This document shows, piece after piece, positions 1-11,260 of a stretch of DNA of 64,000 nt. How positions within the stretch are numbered: the stretch's first letter is position 1; every line of letters starts with the position of its first letter. The stretch is from contig NZ_CP107009.1 of assembly GCF_025725665.1 (NCBI RefSeq), positions 2,976,001 through 3,040,000 of the forward strand, read 5' to 3'. The notes under the pieces were generated by a model. The model made no database searches, had not been told where the DNA came from, and was given only the letters and a program-made list of their open reading frames with translations. This DNA comes from Halomonas sp. LR3S48 (GTDB taxonomy: Bacteria; Pseudomonadota; Gammaproteobacteria; Pseudomonadales; Halomonadaceae). The translations under genes were made by a program, and so were the position numbers.

Positions 1-110
1 GCCTTGTCGTGGAGATCCGGCGTCATCGAATAAGGCACGCTCTCGCCACCCGCGGCCATCGCGGTGAAGGGCACCAGCGCGAAGAGCAGTGCGAACAGTT
101 GCTTTTTCAT
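1..110 (-). CDS. petC: cytochrome c1 (bc1 complex), 5' part only
   Basis: Only the first 36 or so codons are present; the gene runs off the left edge. The start overlaps the petB stop by one base (TAATG), the coupling expected in a pet operon. The visible protein begins MKKQLFALLFALVPF and continues to TAMAAGG, a typical Sec signal peptide with a cleavage site near AMA. Identification as cytochrome c1 rests on position directly after petA-petB and on this signal peptide; the CXXCH haem site lies outside the window. Cytochrome c1 accepts electrons from the Rieske protein on the periplasmic side. Confidence 0.8.
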   Translation of the reverse strand, partial: MKKQLFALLFALVPFTAMAAGGESVPYSMTPDLHDK

Positions 111-1369
111 TAGCCAGTCACCCTCTCCGGAATGGGTTTCGTCTTCTCCATCCTTGTGTAGAAAGGCATCAACAGGAAGAAGGCAAAGTAGACCGCCGTA
201 CAGATCTGCGCCAGCACGGTACGCCCATCGGTAGCCGGCAGCACGCCCAGCACGCCGAGAATCACGAAGCTGATGGCGAACAGCGCCAGCATCACCTTGG
301 AGATCCAGCCCTTGTAGCGCATGGAGTTCACCGGGCTGCGATCGAGCCAGGGCAGCACGAACAGCACGGCGATAGCCGCTCCCATGAAGATCACACCGAG
401 GAACTTGGCGTCCAACCCCAGGATCGAGAAGTTGATCGCCCGCAGGATGGCGTAGAAAGGCGTGAAGTACCACACCGGGGCAATATGGTCCGGCGTCTTG
501 AGCGGGTTCGCCGGCTCGAAGTTGGGCTTCTCGATGAAGTAGCCGCCACCTTCGGGGAAGTAGAACACCACCACACAGAACACGAACAGGAACACGGCCA
601 CGCCGAATACATCCTTGACGGTGTAGTACGGGTGGAAGGGGATCCCGTCGAGCGGCTTGCCGGTCTCGTCCTTCTTGGCCTTGATGTCGATGCCGTCCGG
701 ATTGTTGGAGCCGACCTCATGCAGTGCAATGATATGCAGCACCACCAGCGCCAGGATCACGATGGGCAGCGCCACCACATGGAGGGCGAAGAAACGATTG
801 AGGGTGATACCGGAGATCAGGTAGTCGCCGCGCACCCACTGGGCCAGGTCCGGGCCGATGCCGGGAATCGCCGAAAACAGCGAGATGATCACCTGAGCCC
901 CCCAGTAGGACATCTGCCCCCAGGGCAGCAGGTAGCCCATGAAGGCCTCGGCCATCAGCGCCAGGTAGATCGCCATGCCGAAGATCCACACCAGTTCGCG
1001 TGGCGCCTTGTAGGAGCCGTAGAGCAGTCCACGGAACATGTGCAGATAGACCACAACGAAGAAGGCGGAAGCACCGGTGGAGTGCATATAGCGGATGAGC
1101 CAACCCCACTCCACATCGCGCATGATGTACTCGACGGAAGCGAAAGCACCCTCGGCGGAGGGGTTGAAGCTCATGGTCAGCCAGACGCCGGTAAGGATCT
1201 GGTTGACGAGCACCAGCAGGGCGAGAGAGCCAAAGAAATACCAGAAATTGAAATTCTTGGGCGCGTAGTACTTTGACAGGTGTTCCTGCCACATCTGCGT
1301 GGCAGGGAAGCGGTCGTCCACCCAGCGCATGAACCCGCTCTCTGCCTTGACACGGTTCGGGTTACCCAT
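110..1369 (-). CDS. petB: cytochrome b of the bc1 complex
   Basis: Membrane core of ubiquinol:cytochrome c oxidoreductase; binds two b haems and both quinone sites. The 419-residue protein is the full-length cytochrome b type, with N- and C-terminal parts in one chain. Haem ligand candidates are H96 and H110, then H197 and H212; the second pair has 14 residues between its histidines. The Qo-site motif is PVWY (residues 298-301), not the PEWY of mitochondria and alphaproteobacteria. Multiple hydrophobic helices span the whole chain. The start overlaps the petA stop by one base (TGATG) and the stop overlaps the petC start, so the three genes are translationally coupled. Confidence 0.97.
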   Translation of the reverse strand: MGNPNRVKAESGFMRWVDDRFPATQMWQEHLSKYYAPKNFNFWYFFGSLALLVLVNQILTGVWLTMSFNPSAEGAFASVEYIMRDVEWGWLIRYMHSTGASAFFVVVYLHMFRGLLYGSYKAPRELVWIFGMAIYLALMAEAFMGYLLPWGQMSYWGAQVIISLFSAIPGIGPDLAQWVRGDYLISGITLNRFFALHVVALPIVILALVVLHIIALHEVGSNNPDGIDIKAKKDETGKPLDGIPFHPYYTVKDVFGVAVFLFVFCVVVFYFPEGGGYFIEKPNFEPANPLKTPDHIAPVWYFTPFYAILRAINFSILGLDAKFLGVIFMGAAIAVLFVLPWLDRSPVNSMRYKGWISKVMLALFAISFVILGVLGVLPATDGRTVLAQICTAVYFAFFLLMPFYTRMEKTKPIPERVTG

Positions 1370-1968
1370 CAGGCAGCCTCCTCATCTTCGCCGACGACGA
1401 TCACGCTGTCGCTTTCAAAGCGATACGGCGGTACCTCGAGATTGGTCGGAGCCGGCACGTTGCGGAACACGCGCCCCGCCAGGTCGAAACGCGAGCCATG
1501 GCAAGGACAGAAGAAGCCACCCGGCCAATCGTCCGTCCCCACGCCTTCGGCATTCGGCTCGGGGCGGAACAGCGGCGAACAGCCCAGGTGGGTGCAGATC
1601 CCGATCAAGACTCCGATCTCAGGCTTGATCGAGCGCAACGGACCGGTGACGTAGCTTGGCTGCTGCGGTTCGTCGGAATCGGGATCGGCCAGACGGGAAG
1701 GATCGAAGTTCTCGGTACGCTCCATCATCTCGGGAGTGCGTCGAACAACCCAGACCGGCCTCCCACGCCACTCGACGGTCATGCGCTGCCCCGGCTCCAG
1801 CTTCGAGACATCCGCCGTCACTGGCGCCCCCGCCGCCCTTGCCCTGGCACTCGGCTGCCAGGAAGCCACAAAGGGAACCGCCACTCCCACGGCCCCCACC
1901 GCACCTACGACGGTGGTGGCACCAAGGAGGAGACGGCGCCGCCCTTTGTTCACGCCGTTGTCTGCCAT
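1369..1968 (-). CDS. petA: Rieske iron-sulfur subunit of the bc1 complex
   Basis: Carries the 2Fe-2S cluster that passes electrons from ubiquinol to cytochrome c1. The cluster-binding boxes are CTHLGC (C125, H127, C130) and CPCHGS (C154, C156, H157), both complete. The N-terminus has a twin-arginine-like stretch (RRRLLLG, residues 10-16) followed by one hydrophobic helix, the usual uncleaved Tat anchor of Rieske proteins. Length (199 aa) is normal. First gene of petA-petB-petC, with a candidate promoter about 75 bases upstream. Confidence 0.97.
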   Translation of the reverse strand: MADNGVNKGRRRLLLGATTVVGAVGAVGVAVPFVASWQPSARARAAGAPVTADVSKLEPGQRMTVEWRGRPVWVVRRTPEMMERTENFDPSRLADPDSDEPQQPSYVTGPLRSIKPEIGVLIGICTHLGCSPLFRPEPNAEGVGTDDWPGGFFCPCHGSRFDLAGRVFRNVPAPTNLEVPPYRFESDSVIVVGEDEEAA

Positions 1969-2045
1969 TTTATGGTTTCTCCCATCAGCTTACCCGTTGA
2001 ACCGCACGGAATGAGTTCCGTAGCCACGGATACCAAATCCGCCAC

Positions 2046-2074
2046 ATATTAAGGAATCGAGCCGCTTCGTACAA
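2046..2074 (-). promoter_or_regulatory. candidate sigma-70 promoter of petABC
   Basis: On the minus strand a TTGTAC hexamer (2069-2074) and a TAATAT hexamer (2046-2051) are separated by exactly 17 bases, about 75 bases before the petA ATG. Match to consensus is moderate (3/6 and 4/6), so this is a candidate only. Confidence 0.4.
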
Positions 2075-2130
2075 GGCGAAACAGTCCTGACCAAGGTGGA
2101 ATTCAAAACGCAATCACTTGAAATAAAAAT

Positions 2131-2161
2131 AAAAAAACCCGGGCAACCGCCCGGGTTTTTT
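2131..2161 (-). terminator. intrinsic terminator of rplM-rpsI
   Basis: A perfect 7-bp GC stem (CCCGGGC at 2138-2144, GCCCGGG at 2149-2155) with an AACC loop is flanked by seven A on the left and six T on the right. It is 18 bases past the rpsI stop on the minus strand and, being symmetric, could work in both directions. Confidence 0.9.
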
Positions 2162-2178
2162 GTTGCGATTTGATGCAA

Positions 2179-2568
2179 TTAGCGCTTGGAGAACTGCGGG
2201 CGGCGACGCGCCTTGCGCAGGCCGACCTTCTTGCGCTCCACCTGACGTGCATCGCGAGTGACGTAGCCAGCGGCACGAAGCGCCGGACGGAAGTCCTCGT
2301 TGTACTCCATCAAGGCACGGGTAATGCCGTGACGAATGGCGCCAGCCTGGGCAGAGCCACCACCGCCCTTGACGGTGACATAGACGTCGAATTGACCGGT
2401 CGTCTCGGTCAGCTCGAGCGGCTGGCGAACCACCATGCGGCCGGTAACGCGACCGAAATACTGGTCCAGATCACGGCTGTTGACGGTAATCTTGCCGGTG
2501 CCCGGCTTGAGGAAAACACGGGCAGTCGATGTCTTGCGGCGCCCGGTACCGTAATACTGTTGTGCCAT
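2179..2568 (-). CDS. rpsI: 30S ribosomal protein S9
   Basis: Small-subunit ribosomal protein whose C-terminal tail reaches the P-site tRNA. The 129-residue product has the S9 pattern: [15 protein letters not shown] near the N-terminus, the [15 protein letters not shown] region in the middle, and the basic end RRRPQFSKR. Second gene after rplM with a 13-base gap, the universal L13-S9 pair, and followed by a strong terminator. Confidence 0.98.
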   Translation of the reverse strand: MAQQYYGTGRRKTSTARVFLKPGTGKITVNSRDLDQYFGRVTGRMVVRQPLELTETTGQFDVYVTVKGGGGSAQAGAIRHGITRALMEYNEDFRPALRAAGYVTRDARQVERKKVGLRKARRRPQFSKR

Positions 2569-2581
2569 GGTGATGATCCCC

Positions 2582-3010
2582 TCAGATGTTCAGTTCTTGC
2601 GGCTGCTGGGCGGCGTGCGGATGTTCGGCGCCGGCGTAGACCTTGAGCTTGGAGTACATGGCGCGCCCCAGCGGGCCCTTCGGCAGCATGCCCTTGACGG
2701 CAGACTCGATCACGCGCTCCGGTGCGTGCGCAATCATCTTCTCGAAATTCATGGAGCGAAGACCGCCCGGGTAGCCGGTGTGGCGATAGTAGGTCTTGGC
2801 CTTGGCCTTGTTGCCGGTAACCTGCACCTTCTCGGCGTTGATCACGACGATATAGTCGCCGGTATCGACGTGAGGGGTGAACTCGGGCTTGTGCTTGCCA
2901 CGCAGACGGCGAGCGATTTCGGTGGCCAGACGGCCGAGCGTCTTGTCCGCCGCGTCGACGACATACCAGTCGCGCTGCACGCTCTGCGGCTTAGCAGTGA
3001 ACGTTTTCAT
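2582..3010 (-). CDS. rplM: 50S ribosomal protein L13
   Basis: Early-assembling large-subunit protein. The 142-residue product begins [20 protein letters not shown] and has the L13 motifs [15 protein letters not shown] and [20 protein letters not shown]. First gene of rplM-rpsI, transcribed from a leader of 100 bases or more. zapE lies directly upstream on the same strand, with a candidate promoter in the gap. Confidence 0.98.
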   Translation of the reverse strand: MKTFTAKPQSVQRDWYVVDAADKTLGRLATEIARRLRGKHKPEFTPHVDTGDYIVVINAEKVQVTGNKAKAKTYYRHTGYPGGLRSMNFEKMIAHAPERVIESAVKGMLPKGPLGRAMYSKLKVYAGAEHPHAAQQPQELNI

Positions 3011-3134
3011 GGAGAAATCACCACAAGATCAATCAAGTGCATTGGACCCCGAGCACTCATGGCGTCATCGGGATCATCCCTATTTTTCTTGGTTGCCCTG
3101 CCCTTCGAGCAGTGGCAACGGTCGAGAAGCGCAT

Positions 3135-3163
3135 ATTCTACAGGAAGTGCGCACGAGGATTAA
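3135..3163 (-). promoter_or_regulatory. candidate promoter of rplM-rpsI
   Basis: A good -10 (TAGAAT, 3135-3140, minus strand) has a weak TTAATC 17 bases upstream (3158-3163). It sits between the zapE stop (3184) and rplM (3010) and would give a leader of about 115 bases. Confidence 0.35.
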
Positions 3164-3183
3164 AGTCTTAATCTGGCTTTCGA

Positions 3184-4368
3184 TCACGGCTTGTGGGGCA
3201 AGGCGAGATATTCTTGCGACTGCATCTCCTGCAGCCGCGACAGGGTGCGCTGAAACTCGAACTCGAGGCGCCCGCCGGCGTACAACGATTCCGCCGGCGC
3301 CTCGGCCGACATCAGCAATTTGACGCCACGGTCATAGAATTCATCGACCATGTTGATGAAGCGACGCGCCTGGTCGTCGGTCGCCGCGCCCATTCGGGTC
3401 ACATTGGAAACCAGCACGGTGTGAAACTCGCGGGCAAGCTCGATGTAGTCGTTCTGGCTACGCGGCCCGTCGCACAGCTCGCGGAACTCGAACCACACCA
3501 CGTCGTCATGCAGACGTCGCGCCCTCAGCACACGATGATTGACCTCGATCGGCACGTCGATTTCACCGTCATGACCGGCGATCTCACGAAAGCTGCGCGC
3601 CAGCTCCTGCTCCGCCGCCTCGTCCAGTGGCGCGTGAAAGATCTCGGCGCGCTCCAGGGCACGCAATCGGTAGTCGACGCCCGAATCCACATTGACGACT
3701 TGGCAGTGCCGCTTGAGCAAATCGATGGCCGGCAAGAAGCGCGCACGCTGCAGTCCATCCTTGTACAGCTCGTCGGGCACTATGTTCGAGGTGGTTACCA
3801 GCACCACGCCGCGCTCGAACAGCGCTTCGAGCAGGTTGGCGAGGATCATGGCGTCGGTGATGTCCTTGACGAAAAATTCATCAAAGCAGATCACCCGCGC
3901 CTCGGCGGCGAACTTGCCGGCGATCAGCGTCAACGGATTCTTCTCGCCCTTGTAGTGCTCCAGCTCGTTGTGCACCCGCTGCATGAAGCGATGGAAGTGG
4001 GTGCGCATCTTATCGGGAAAGGGCAGGGACTCGTGGAAGGTATCGACGAGATAGGTCTTGCCCCGCCCCACCCCACCCCAGAAGTAGAGCCCCTGGATGG
4101 CGGGCAATACCGGCTCCTCCTCCCCCTTGTCGCGCTTGCCGAACAGGCTCGCCACCCGGGACTTGAGGCCACGCCCGGTGGTCACGGCCCGCGGTTCGGT
4201 TCTCGGCGAGGCCACGAGCTGGTCGTAGAGCCGCTGCAGGTGCTCGACGGCCAGCTCCTGGGCCGGGTCGTAGTGAAAATCATCGCGCTCGAGGTCGGCC
4301 CGATAACGCGCCAGCGGCGTACCGGCAGCAGCCGTGTGGGAACTCGCAGGCGTCACGGTCGCGCACAT
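3184..4368 (-). CDS. zapE: cell division AFG1-like ATPase ZapE
   Basis: AAA-type ATPase of the ZapE/AFG1 family, which acts on the Z-ring in E. coli. The Walker A region reads GGVGRGKT, followed by the family stretch DTFHESLPFPDKMRTHFHRF; the Walker B region is VICFDEFFVKDI. The reading frame is open to 4458, but I chose the ATG at 4368 (394 aa) because AAGGAA lies about 7 bases upstream, and because the only good minus-strand -10 (TATAAT, 4414-4419) is downstream of the 4458 and close to the 4389 alternatives. Located upstream of rplM-rpsI and divergent from zapG. Confidence 0.93.
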   Translation of the reverse strand: MCATVTPASSHTAAAGTPLARYRADLERDDFHYDPAQELAVEHLQRLYDQLVASPRTEPRAVTTGRGLKSRVASLFGKRDKGEEEPVLPAIQGLYFWGGVGRGKTYLVDTFHESLPFPDKMRTHFHRFMQRVHNELEHYKGEKNPLTLIAGKFAAEARVICFDEFFVKDITDAMILANLLEALFERGVVLVTTSNIVPDELYKDGLQRARFLPAIDLLKRHCQVVNVDSGVDYRLRALERAEIFHAPLDEAAEQELARSFREIAGHDGEIDVPIEVNHRVLRARRLHDDVVWFEFRELCDGPRSQNDYIELAREFHTVLVSNVTRMGAATDDQARRFINMVDEFYDRGVKLLMSAEAPAESLYAGGRLEFEFQRTLSRLQEMQSQEYLALPHKP

Positions 4369-4413
4369 GGAAGATTCCTTGCTGATCATGGCTCGTATCG
4401 TTACAGGCCCCGT

Positions 4414-4419
4414 ATTATA
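4414..4419 (-). promoter_or_regulatory. candidate -10 element of zapE
   Basis: Perfect TATAAT on the minus strand, 46 bases before the chosen zapE ATG. I see no good -35 at normal spacing. Confidence 0.3.
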
Positions 4420-4464
4420 CGCATCCAGCGCGCTGCGCGCAGAAAAATGGAATGCCACCGATCG

Positions 4465-4495
4465 TTGACCCGTCGACGGCCAACCCTTCTATAAT
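4465..4495 (+). promoter_or_regulatory. candidate promoter of zapG
   Basis: TTGACC (4465-4470) and a perfect TATAAT (4490-4495) precede zapG. The spacer is 19 bases, longer than the optimal 17, so activity may be modest or the true -35 may differ. Confidence 0.4.
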
Positions 4496-4570
4496 GGGCC
4501 GCCAGGCATGGCTCGCGGCCCGACTGGGCAGAGGCTAGGCACCGGCGTGTATCAGCATCAGGAGAACTTC

Positions 4571-5038
4571 GTGGATTACGGCAATGTGAACTGGATCGTG
4601 GCTATCGTCAGCCTGCTGGTCGGCCTTGGCATCGGCGCCATCGGCTATCGCGCACTTGGCGCGTCGGCAACCCGTACGCAAGAGCTGCGGCGCCAGGCGG
4701 CCGAACGTGAGCGCGAGCTGAACGTGCTTCGCGAAGGCATGAACGAGCATTTCAGCCAGGTAGGCATGATGGTGAGCAATATCCAGCGCGAAATGCGCAC
4801 CCTCGAGCACCGCCTGACCGAGGATGCCAGCACGCTGCACTGCGATGCTCCTCTCAACCAACAGCGGACGTCGGCCAATCAGCTCAAGTCGGCCGACCGG
4901 CCGGCCCTGACCGGCGGTGATGACGACATACCGGCACCGCGCGATTACGCCGACGGCTCCGGCGGCACGCTGTCGGAGGACTTCGGGCTCAAGCCAAGCG
5001 AAGAGAAGAGCGAGACTCCTCAGCCCCCTCGCTACTGA
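4571..5038 (+). CDS. zapG: YhcB/ZapG family (DUF1043) inner-membrane protein
   Basis: Small envelope and division protein family: one N-terminal membrane helix (NWIVAIVSLLVGLGIGAIGY) followed by a coiled coil rich in R, E and Q (about residues 30-90) and an acidic, proline-containing tail ending in PPRY. The start is GTG at 4571, preceded by AGGAG (4560-4564) at 6 bases; the longer frame from 4508 overlaps the promoter region and is not supported. Product 155 aa. Divergent from zapE, convergent with the Nif3-like gene. Confidence 0.88.
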   Translation: MDYGNVNWIVAIVSLLVGLGIGAIGYRALGASATRTQELRRQAAERERELNVLREGMNEHFSQVGMMVSNIQREMRTLEHRLTEDASTLHCDAPLNQQRTSANQLKSADRPALTGGDDDIPAPRDYADGSGGTLSEDFGLKPSEEKSETPQPPRY

Positions 5039-5064
5039 CCGCCCGAGGCCCGCCGGACCACCCG

Positions 5065-5826
5065 TCAGGCCGGATTGTCGATATCGACGAAGCGGTGCTC
5101 GACAGCGAATTCCTGCTCCAGCCATGCCCCCAGCGCCTGCACGCCATAGCGCTCGGTGGCATGGTGCCCCGCAGCCAGATAGTGGATGCCGAGTTCCCGC
5201 GCCAAGTGCGTGGTGCGCTCGGATATCTCCCCCGAGATGAACGCGTCGGCACCGGCCTCCCAGGCCTGGGTGATCATGTCTTGGGCGCCACCGGTACACC
5301 AGGCGATGCGACGTATCTCGCCGCCGCCAGGTGCCTCGACGAGCAACGGCTCGCGTGCCAGGCGCTCCCCGACATGGCGTGCCAGGGTCGCTGCCGGAAC
5401 GGCTTCGGGCAGGCTGCCGAGCCACACCAGACCCTGCCCCAGCACTCCATCGGCACAGCCCTCCACGCGCAGGTCGAGCCGCCGCGCCAGCATGGCGTTG
5501 TTGCCAAGCTCCGCGTGGGCATCGAGCGGCAGATGGTAGGCCAGCAGATTGATGTCGTTGAGCAGCAGCGTACGTATGCGCCGCTGCTTGATACCGGTGA
5601 TGGGTATCGGTTCGTTCTTCCAGAAGTAGCCGTGGTGCACGAGCAGCAGGTCCGCCCCCCACGTCACCGCCTCGTCGAGCAGCGCCTGGCAGGCGGTCAC
5701 CCCGCTCATCACGCGCCGCACTTCGTCACGTCCCGCTACCTGCAGGCCGTTGACGGTGTAGTCCTTGAAAGCGGAGGCCCCGAGCAAGGTATCGCAGGCC
5801 CGCACCAACTCGTCTCGCAAAATCAT
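5065..5826 (-). CDS. Nif3-like dinuclear metal-centre hexameric protein (YbgI type)
   Basis: Member of the NIF3/DUF34 family, whose members bind two metal ions; the biochemical role is unsettled. The 253-residue protein carries the metal-binding LVHHGYFW and AYHLPLDAH stretches in the first half, and SGEISERTTH and AGHHATER in the second. These histidines and acids form the usual dinuclear site. Strong ribosome site (GGGAGG) before the ATG. Divergent from the degS-type gene across a short gap containing a perfect inverted repeat. Confidence 0.92.
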   Translation of the reverse strand: MILRDELVRACDTLLGASAFKDYTVNGLQVAGRDEVRRVMSGVTACQALLDEAVTWGADLLLVHHGYFWKNEPIPITGIKQRRIRTLLLNDINLLAYHLPLDAHAELGNNAMLARRLDLRVEGCADGVLGQGLVWLGSLPEAVPAATLARHVGERLAREPLLVEAPGGGEIRRIAWCTGGAQDMITQAWEAGADAFISGEISERTTHLARELGIHYLAAGHHATERYGVQALGAWLEQEFAVEHRFVDIDNPA

Positions 5827-5858
5827 TTCCGCCTCCCGGACAGCGCTTCGCAGTCGAT

Positions 5859-5881
5859 GTTACAATTGCCCCCATTGTAAC
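5859..5881. promoter_or_regulatory. perfect inverted repeat between Nif3-like gene and degS
   Basis: GTTACAAT (5859-5866), a 7-base spacer, then ATTGTAAC (5874-5881). Each arm holds a TACAAT, one mismatch from a sigma-70 -10, on opposite strands. It may therefore be an operator overlapping divergent promoters. No factor can be assigned. Confidence 0.45.
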
Positions 5882-5927
5882 GACTGAGCGGAAAGCCATC
5901 GACCGCCCGCCGACCAGGAAACGCCGC

Positions 5928-7136
<1,209 letters not shown>

Positions 7137-7149
7137 AAGGAGGCAGGGT

Positions 7150-8472
7150 CTACTCCTTAATGCGGTACTCGGCGGAGCGAGCATGGGCCGTCAGCGACTC
7201 ACCGCGTGCCAGCACCGAGGCCACCCTGCCCAACGTCGACGCCCCCTCCTCGGAACAGTGAATGATCGAGGAGCGCTTCTGGAAGTCGTAGACACCCAGC
7301 GGCGAGGAGAAGCGCGCCGTGCCGGAAGTCGGCAACACGTGGTTGGGGCCGGCACAGTAGTCGCCGAGGGCTTCGGCCGTGTAGCGCCCCATGAAGATGG
7401 CACCCGCATGGTGCACCTCGGGCAGCAGCGCCTCCGGGTCGGCCATGGAAAGCTCGAGATGCTCCGGGGCGATACGGTTGATCAGGCGTACGGCCTCGTC
7501 GCGGTCGCGACAGTGAATCAAGGCACCGCGACGCGCCAGCGACTGGCGCACAATCTCCTGTCGCTCGAGCGTCGGCAGCAATCGTGCGATGGCCGCCTCG
7601 ACCTCGGCCAGGTGGCGCTCGTCCCAGCTGACGAACAGCGCCTGGGCATCCTCGTCGTGCTCGGCCTGGGAGAACAGGTCCATGGCCAGCCACTCAGGAT
7701 CGGTAGCGCCATCGGAAACCACCAGGATCTCGGAGGGTCCGGCGATCATGTCGATGCCCACCTGGCCGAAAACCGCACGCTTGGCGGTTGCCACGTAGAT
7801 GTTGCCGGGCCCCACGATCTTGTCGACACGCGGCACGCTCTCGGTGCCATAGGCCATGGCCGCCACCGCCTGGGCGCCGCCCAGGGTGAAGACGTGATCC
7901 ACACCGGCCAGGTGGGCCGCCGCCAGCACCAGCTCGTTGAGCACGCCATCGGGAGTGGGTACGACCATGACGATCTCGCGCACCCCCGCCACATGCGCCG
8001 GAATGGCATTCATCAATACCGAAGAAGGATAAGCCGCCTTGCCGCCCGGCACGTAGATGCCGGCTCGGTCCAACGGCGTGACCTGCTGGCCGAGCACGCT
8101 GCCGTCCGCCTCGACGTAGGACCAGGAAGTCGGTTTCTGGCGCTCGTGATAGACGCGTATGCGCTCGGCGGCCTGGGCCAGGGCATCACGCTGGACGTCG
8201 GGTAGGCCGTTGAACGCCTGTTCGAGCCGGGCCGCCCCCAGCGTCAGCTCGCTCATGCTCGCGACCGCGAGCCGGTCGAAGCGCTGGGTATACTCGATCA
8301 GGGCCGCATCGCCCCGCTCACGTACCGCCGCGATGATCTCGGCCACACGCCCCTGAACCTCGGCATCCGACACGCCTTCCCAGGCCAGCAGCGCATCCAG
8401 GCGCGTCTCGAAATCGGCATCAACGGTCGACAGCCGGGTAATGTCGACGGATTCAACAAGGGTTTCGCTCAT
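7150..8472 (-). CDS. hisD: histidinol dehydrogenase
   Basis: Zn-dependent enzyme that oxidises L-histidinol to L-histidine in two NAD-linked steps. The 440-residue protein shows the family landmarks [30 protein letters not shown] (metal site), IAPEHLEL and [15 protein letters not shown]. Last gene of ibaG-murA-hisG-hisD, 67 bases after hisG. hisC, which follows hisD in Pseudomonas, is absent here: the convergent degS gene comes instead. Confidence 0.98.
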   Translation of the reverse strand: MSETLVESVDITRLSTVDADFETRLDALLAWEGVSDAEVQGRVAEIIAAVRERGDAALIEYTQRFDRLAVASMSELTLGAARLEQAFNGLPDVQRDALAQAAERIRVYHERQKPTSWSYVEADGSVLGQQVTPLDRAGIYVPGGKAAYPSSVLMNAIPAHVAGVREIVMVVPTPDGVLNELVLAAAHLAGVDHVFTLGGAQAVAAMAYGTESVPRVDKIVGPGNIYVATAKRAVFGQVGIDMIAGPSEILVVSDGATDPEWLAMDLFSQAEHDEDAQALFVSWDERHLAEVEAAIARLLPTLERQEIVRQSLARRGALIHCRDRDEAVRLINRIAPEHLELSMADPEALLPEVHHAGAIFMGRYTAEALGDYCAGPNHVLPTSGTARFSSPLGVYDFQKRSSIIHCSEEGASTLGRVASVLARGESLTAHARSAEYRIKE

Positions 8473-8539
8473 GGTCGCCTACGCCTCCAGTTGAAATAGT
8501 CAGTGGAAATAGTCTCGTTGCTGACATCAAGCAGGATGG

Positions 8540-9202
8540 CTACCGAGCCGTTGACTCGGCATTCGCCCGCCGACGCTCCACCGCGACGGCAAGCCGTGCG
8601 ATCAGCGGCTTGAGGCGTTCATGCTTCATGGTCATGGCCGCTTTGTTGACCACCAGGCGCGTGCTGATCGTCGCGATCAGTTCACGCGGCGACATGCCAT
8701 TGGCACGCAGGGTGTTGCCGGTATCGACGATGTCGACGATCTCGTCGGCCAGGTTCATCAATGGCGCCAGCTCCATGGCCCCGTAGAGCTTGATCACCTC
8801 CGCCTGGATGCCCTGCTCGGCGTAGTAGCGCCGCGCCACGTTGACGAATTTCGTCGCCACCCGGCGTCGCGCACGGGCCGGCTTGGCGCCGTCGATGCCG
8901 GCGGTCATCAGCTTGCACTTGGCGATCTCGAGGTCCAGCGGTTCGTAGAGCCCCTCGGCCCCATGCTCGATCAGCACGTCCTTGCCCGCCACGCCCAGGT
9001 CGGCGGCACCCAGCTGCACATAGGTCGGCACGTCAGTGGCACGGATCACTACCAGCTTGACGTCGTCGAGGTTGGTGTCAAAGAGCAGCTTGCGGCTTTT
9101 GCCCAGGTCCTCGGCCGGTACGATACCGGCATCCGCCAGTAGCGGCAGGGTCTCGTCGAGAATGCGGCCCTTCGACAGGGCCAGAATCAGTTGCTTGCTC
9201 AT
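8540..9202 (-). CDS. hisG: ATP phosphoribosyltransferase, short form
   Basis: First step of histidine synthesis: ATP plus PRPP to phosphoribosyl-ATP. At 220 residues it is the short form, lacking the C-terminal ACT-like regulatory domain of the 290-300-residue enzyme. Landmarks are LALSKGRI at the N-terminus, [13 protein letters not shown], and [15 protein letters not shown] for PRPP binding. Short HisG proteins work in a complex with HisZ, which is not in this window. 43 bases after murA. Confidence 0.97.
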   Translation of the reverse strand: MSKQLILALSKGRILDETLPLLADAGIVPAEDLGKSRKLLFDTNLDDVKLVVIRATDVPTYVQLGAADLGVAGKDVLIEHGAEGLYEPLDLEIAKCKLMTAGIDGAKPARARRRVATKFVNVARRYYAEQGIQAEVIKLYGAMELAPLMNLADEIVDIVDTGNTLRANGMSPRELIATISTRLVVNKAAMTMKHERLKPLIARLAVAVERRRANAESTAR

Positions 9203-9245
9203 GATCTCGCCTATGATCGGAAATCGCGGGCTTCACCTGTCCCGC

Positions 9246-10791
<1,546 letters not shown>

Positions 10792-10828
10792 GAAAAATGG
10801 AACTCCTGTGGCACGAATGGAGCGGCAC

Positions 10829-10848
10829 GCGACCCCAACCAGGGTCGC
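10829..10848 (-). repeat. hairpin in the leader of ibaG-murA
   Basis: Perfect 7-bp arms GCGACCC (10829-10835) and GGGTCGC (10842-10848) with a 6-base loop, 38 bases upstream of ibaG. No T-run follows, so it is more likely a leader structure or backup stop than a full terminator. Confidence 0.4.
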
Positions 10849-10874
10849 TGCCGGAAACAAGAATTCCTACATGG

Positions 10875-10902
10875 TAAAGAAAAGCATCGCGCTTGGCGAT
10901 GC
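10875..10902 (-). terminator. intrinsic terminator of the mla operon
   Basis: On the minus strand a perfect 7-bp stem GCATCGC/GCGATGC (10884-10890 and 10896-10902) with a 5-base loop is followed by TTTTCTTTA. It lies 25 bases past the mlaB stop and separates mlaFEDCB from ibaG-murA. Confidence 0.75.
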
Positions 10903-10927
10903 CGGAACCGGGCTTTGCCGGAGGCGA

Positions 10928-11260
10928 TCAGGCCTCGCCGGAAAGAGGCAGCAGCTCGTCGAGCCCCGCCACCTGCGTCAGCCGAGCCAGTGGCGCCGAG
11001 AGCCTGACCTGACGGATCTCGACGCCAGCCGTGCGCGCCTGACGCGTCCACTCGAGCAATACACTCAGCGCGGCACTGCTGACTTGCTCGACACCGCCCA
11101 GGTCGAGCACCAGGCACGCGCCGGCAGGCTGCTCGTTCAGCCAGGCACTACCCGCCTCGACCAGCGGCGCGGCGACCTCGAAATCGACATCGCCACTAAC
11201 GGCCAACCCCTGCGGGCCGGCCTCCAGCCGCACATCGCTGCGCTCGAACAGCCGGCTCAT
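10928..11260 (-). CDS. mlaB: STAS-domain protein MlaB
   Basis: Cytoplasmic STAS subunit of the MlaFEDB phospholipid transporter, where it stabilises the MlaF ATPase. The 110-residue product is a single STAS domain with the characteristic GACLVLDLGGVEQVSSAALSVL region. It starts in a 4-base overlap with the mlaC stop and is the last mla gene before the terminator. Confidence 0.88.
   Translation of the reverse strand: MSRLFERSDVRLEAGPQGLAVSGDVDFEVAAPLVEAGSAWLNEQPAGACLVLDLGGVEQVSSAALSVLLEWTRQARTAGVEIRQVRLSAPLARLTQVAGLDELLPLSGEA

Noticed and set aside
89..1276. Long plus-strand open frame (395 codons) opposite petB
   Set aside because: It is antisense to a certain gene, His/Gln/Arg/Glu-rich without any domain, as expected for reverse frames in GC-rich DNA.
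3193..4494. 433-codon plus-strand frame opposite zapE
   Set aside because: Same antisense artefact; zapE has clear ATPase motifs and a ribosome site.
7137..7165. AAGGAG/CTCCTT hairpin between degS and hisD
   Set aside because: Only six pairs with a long loop and no T-run; too weak to call a terminator.
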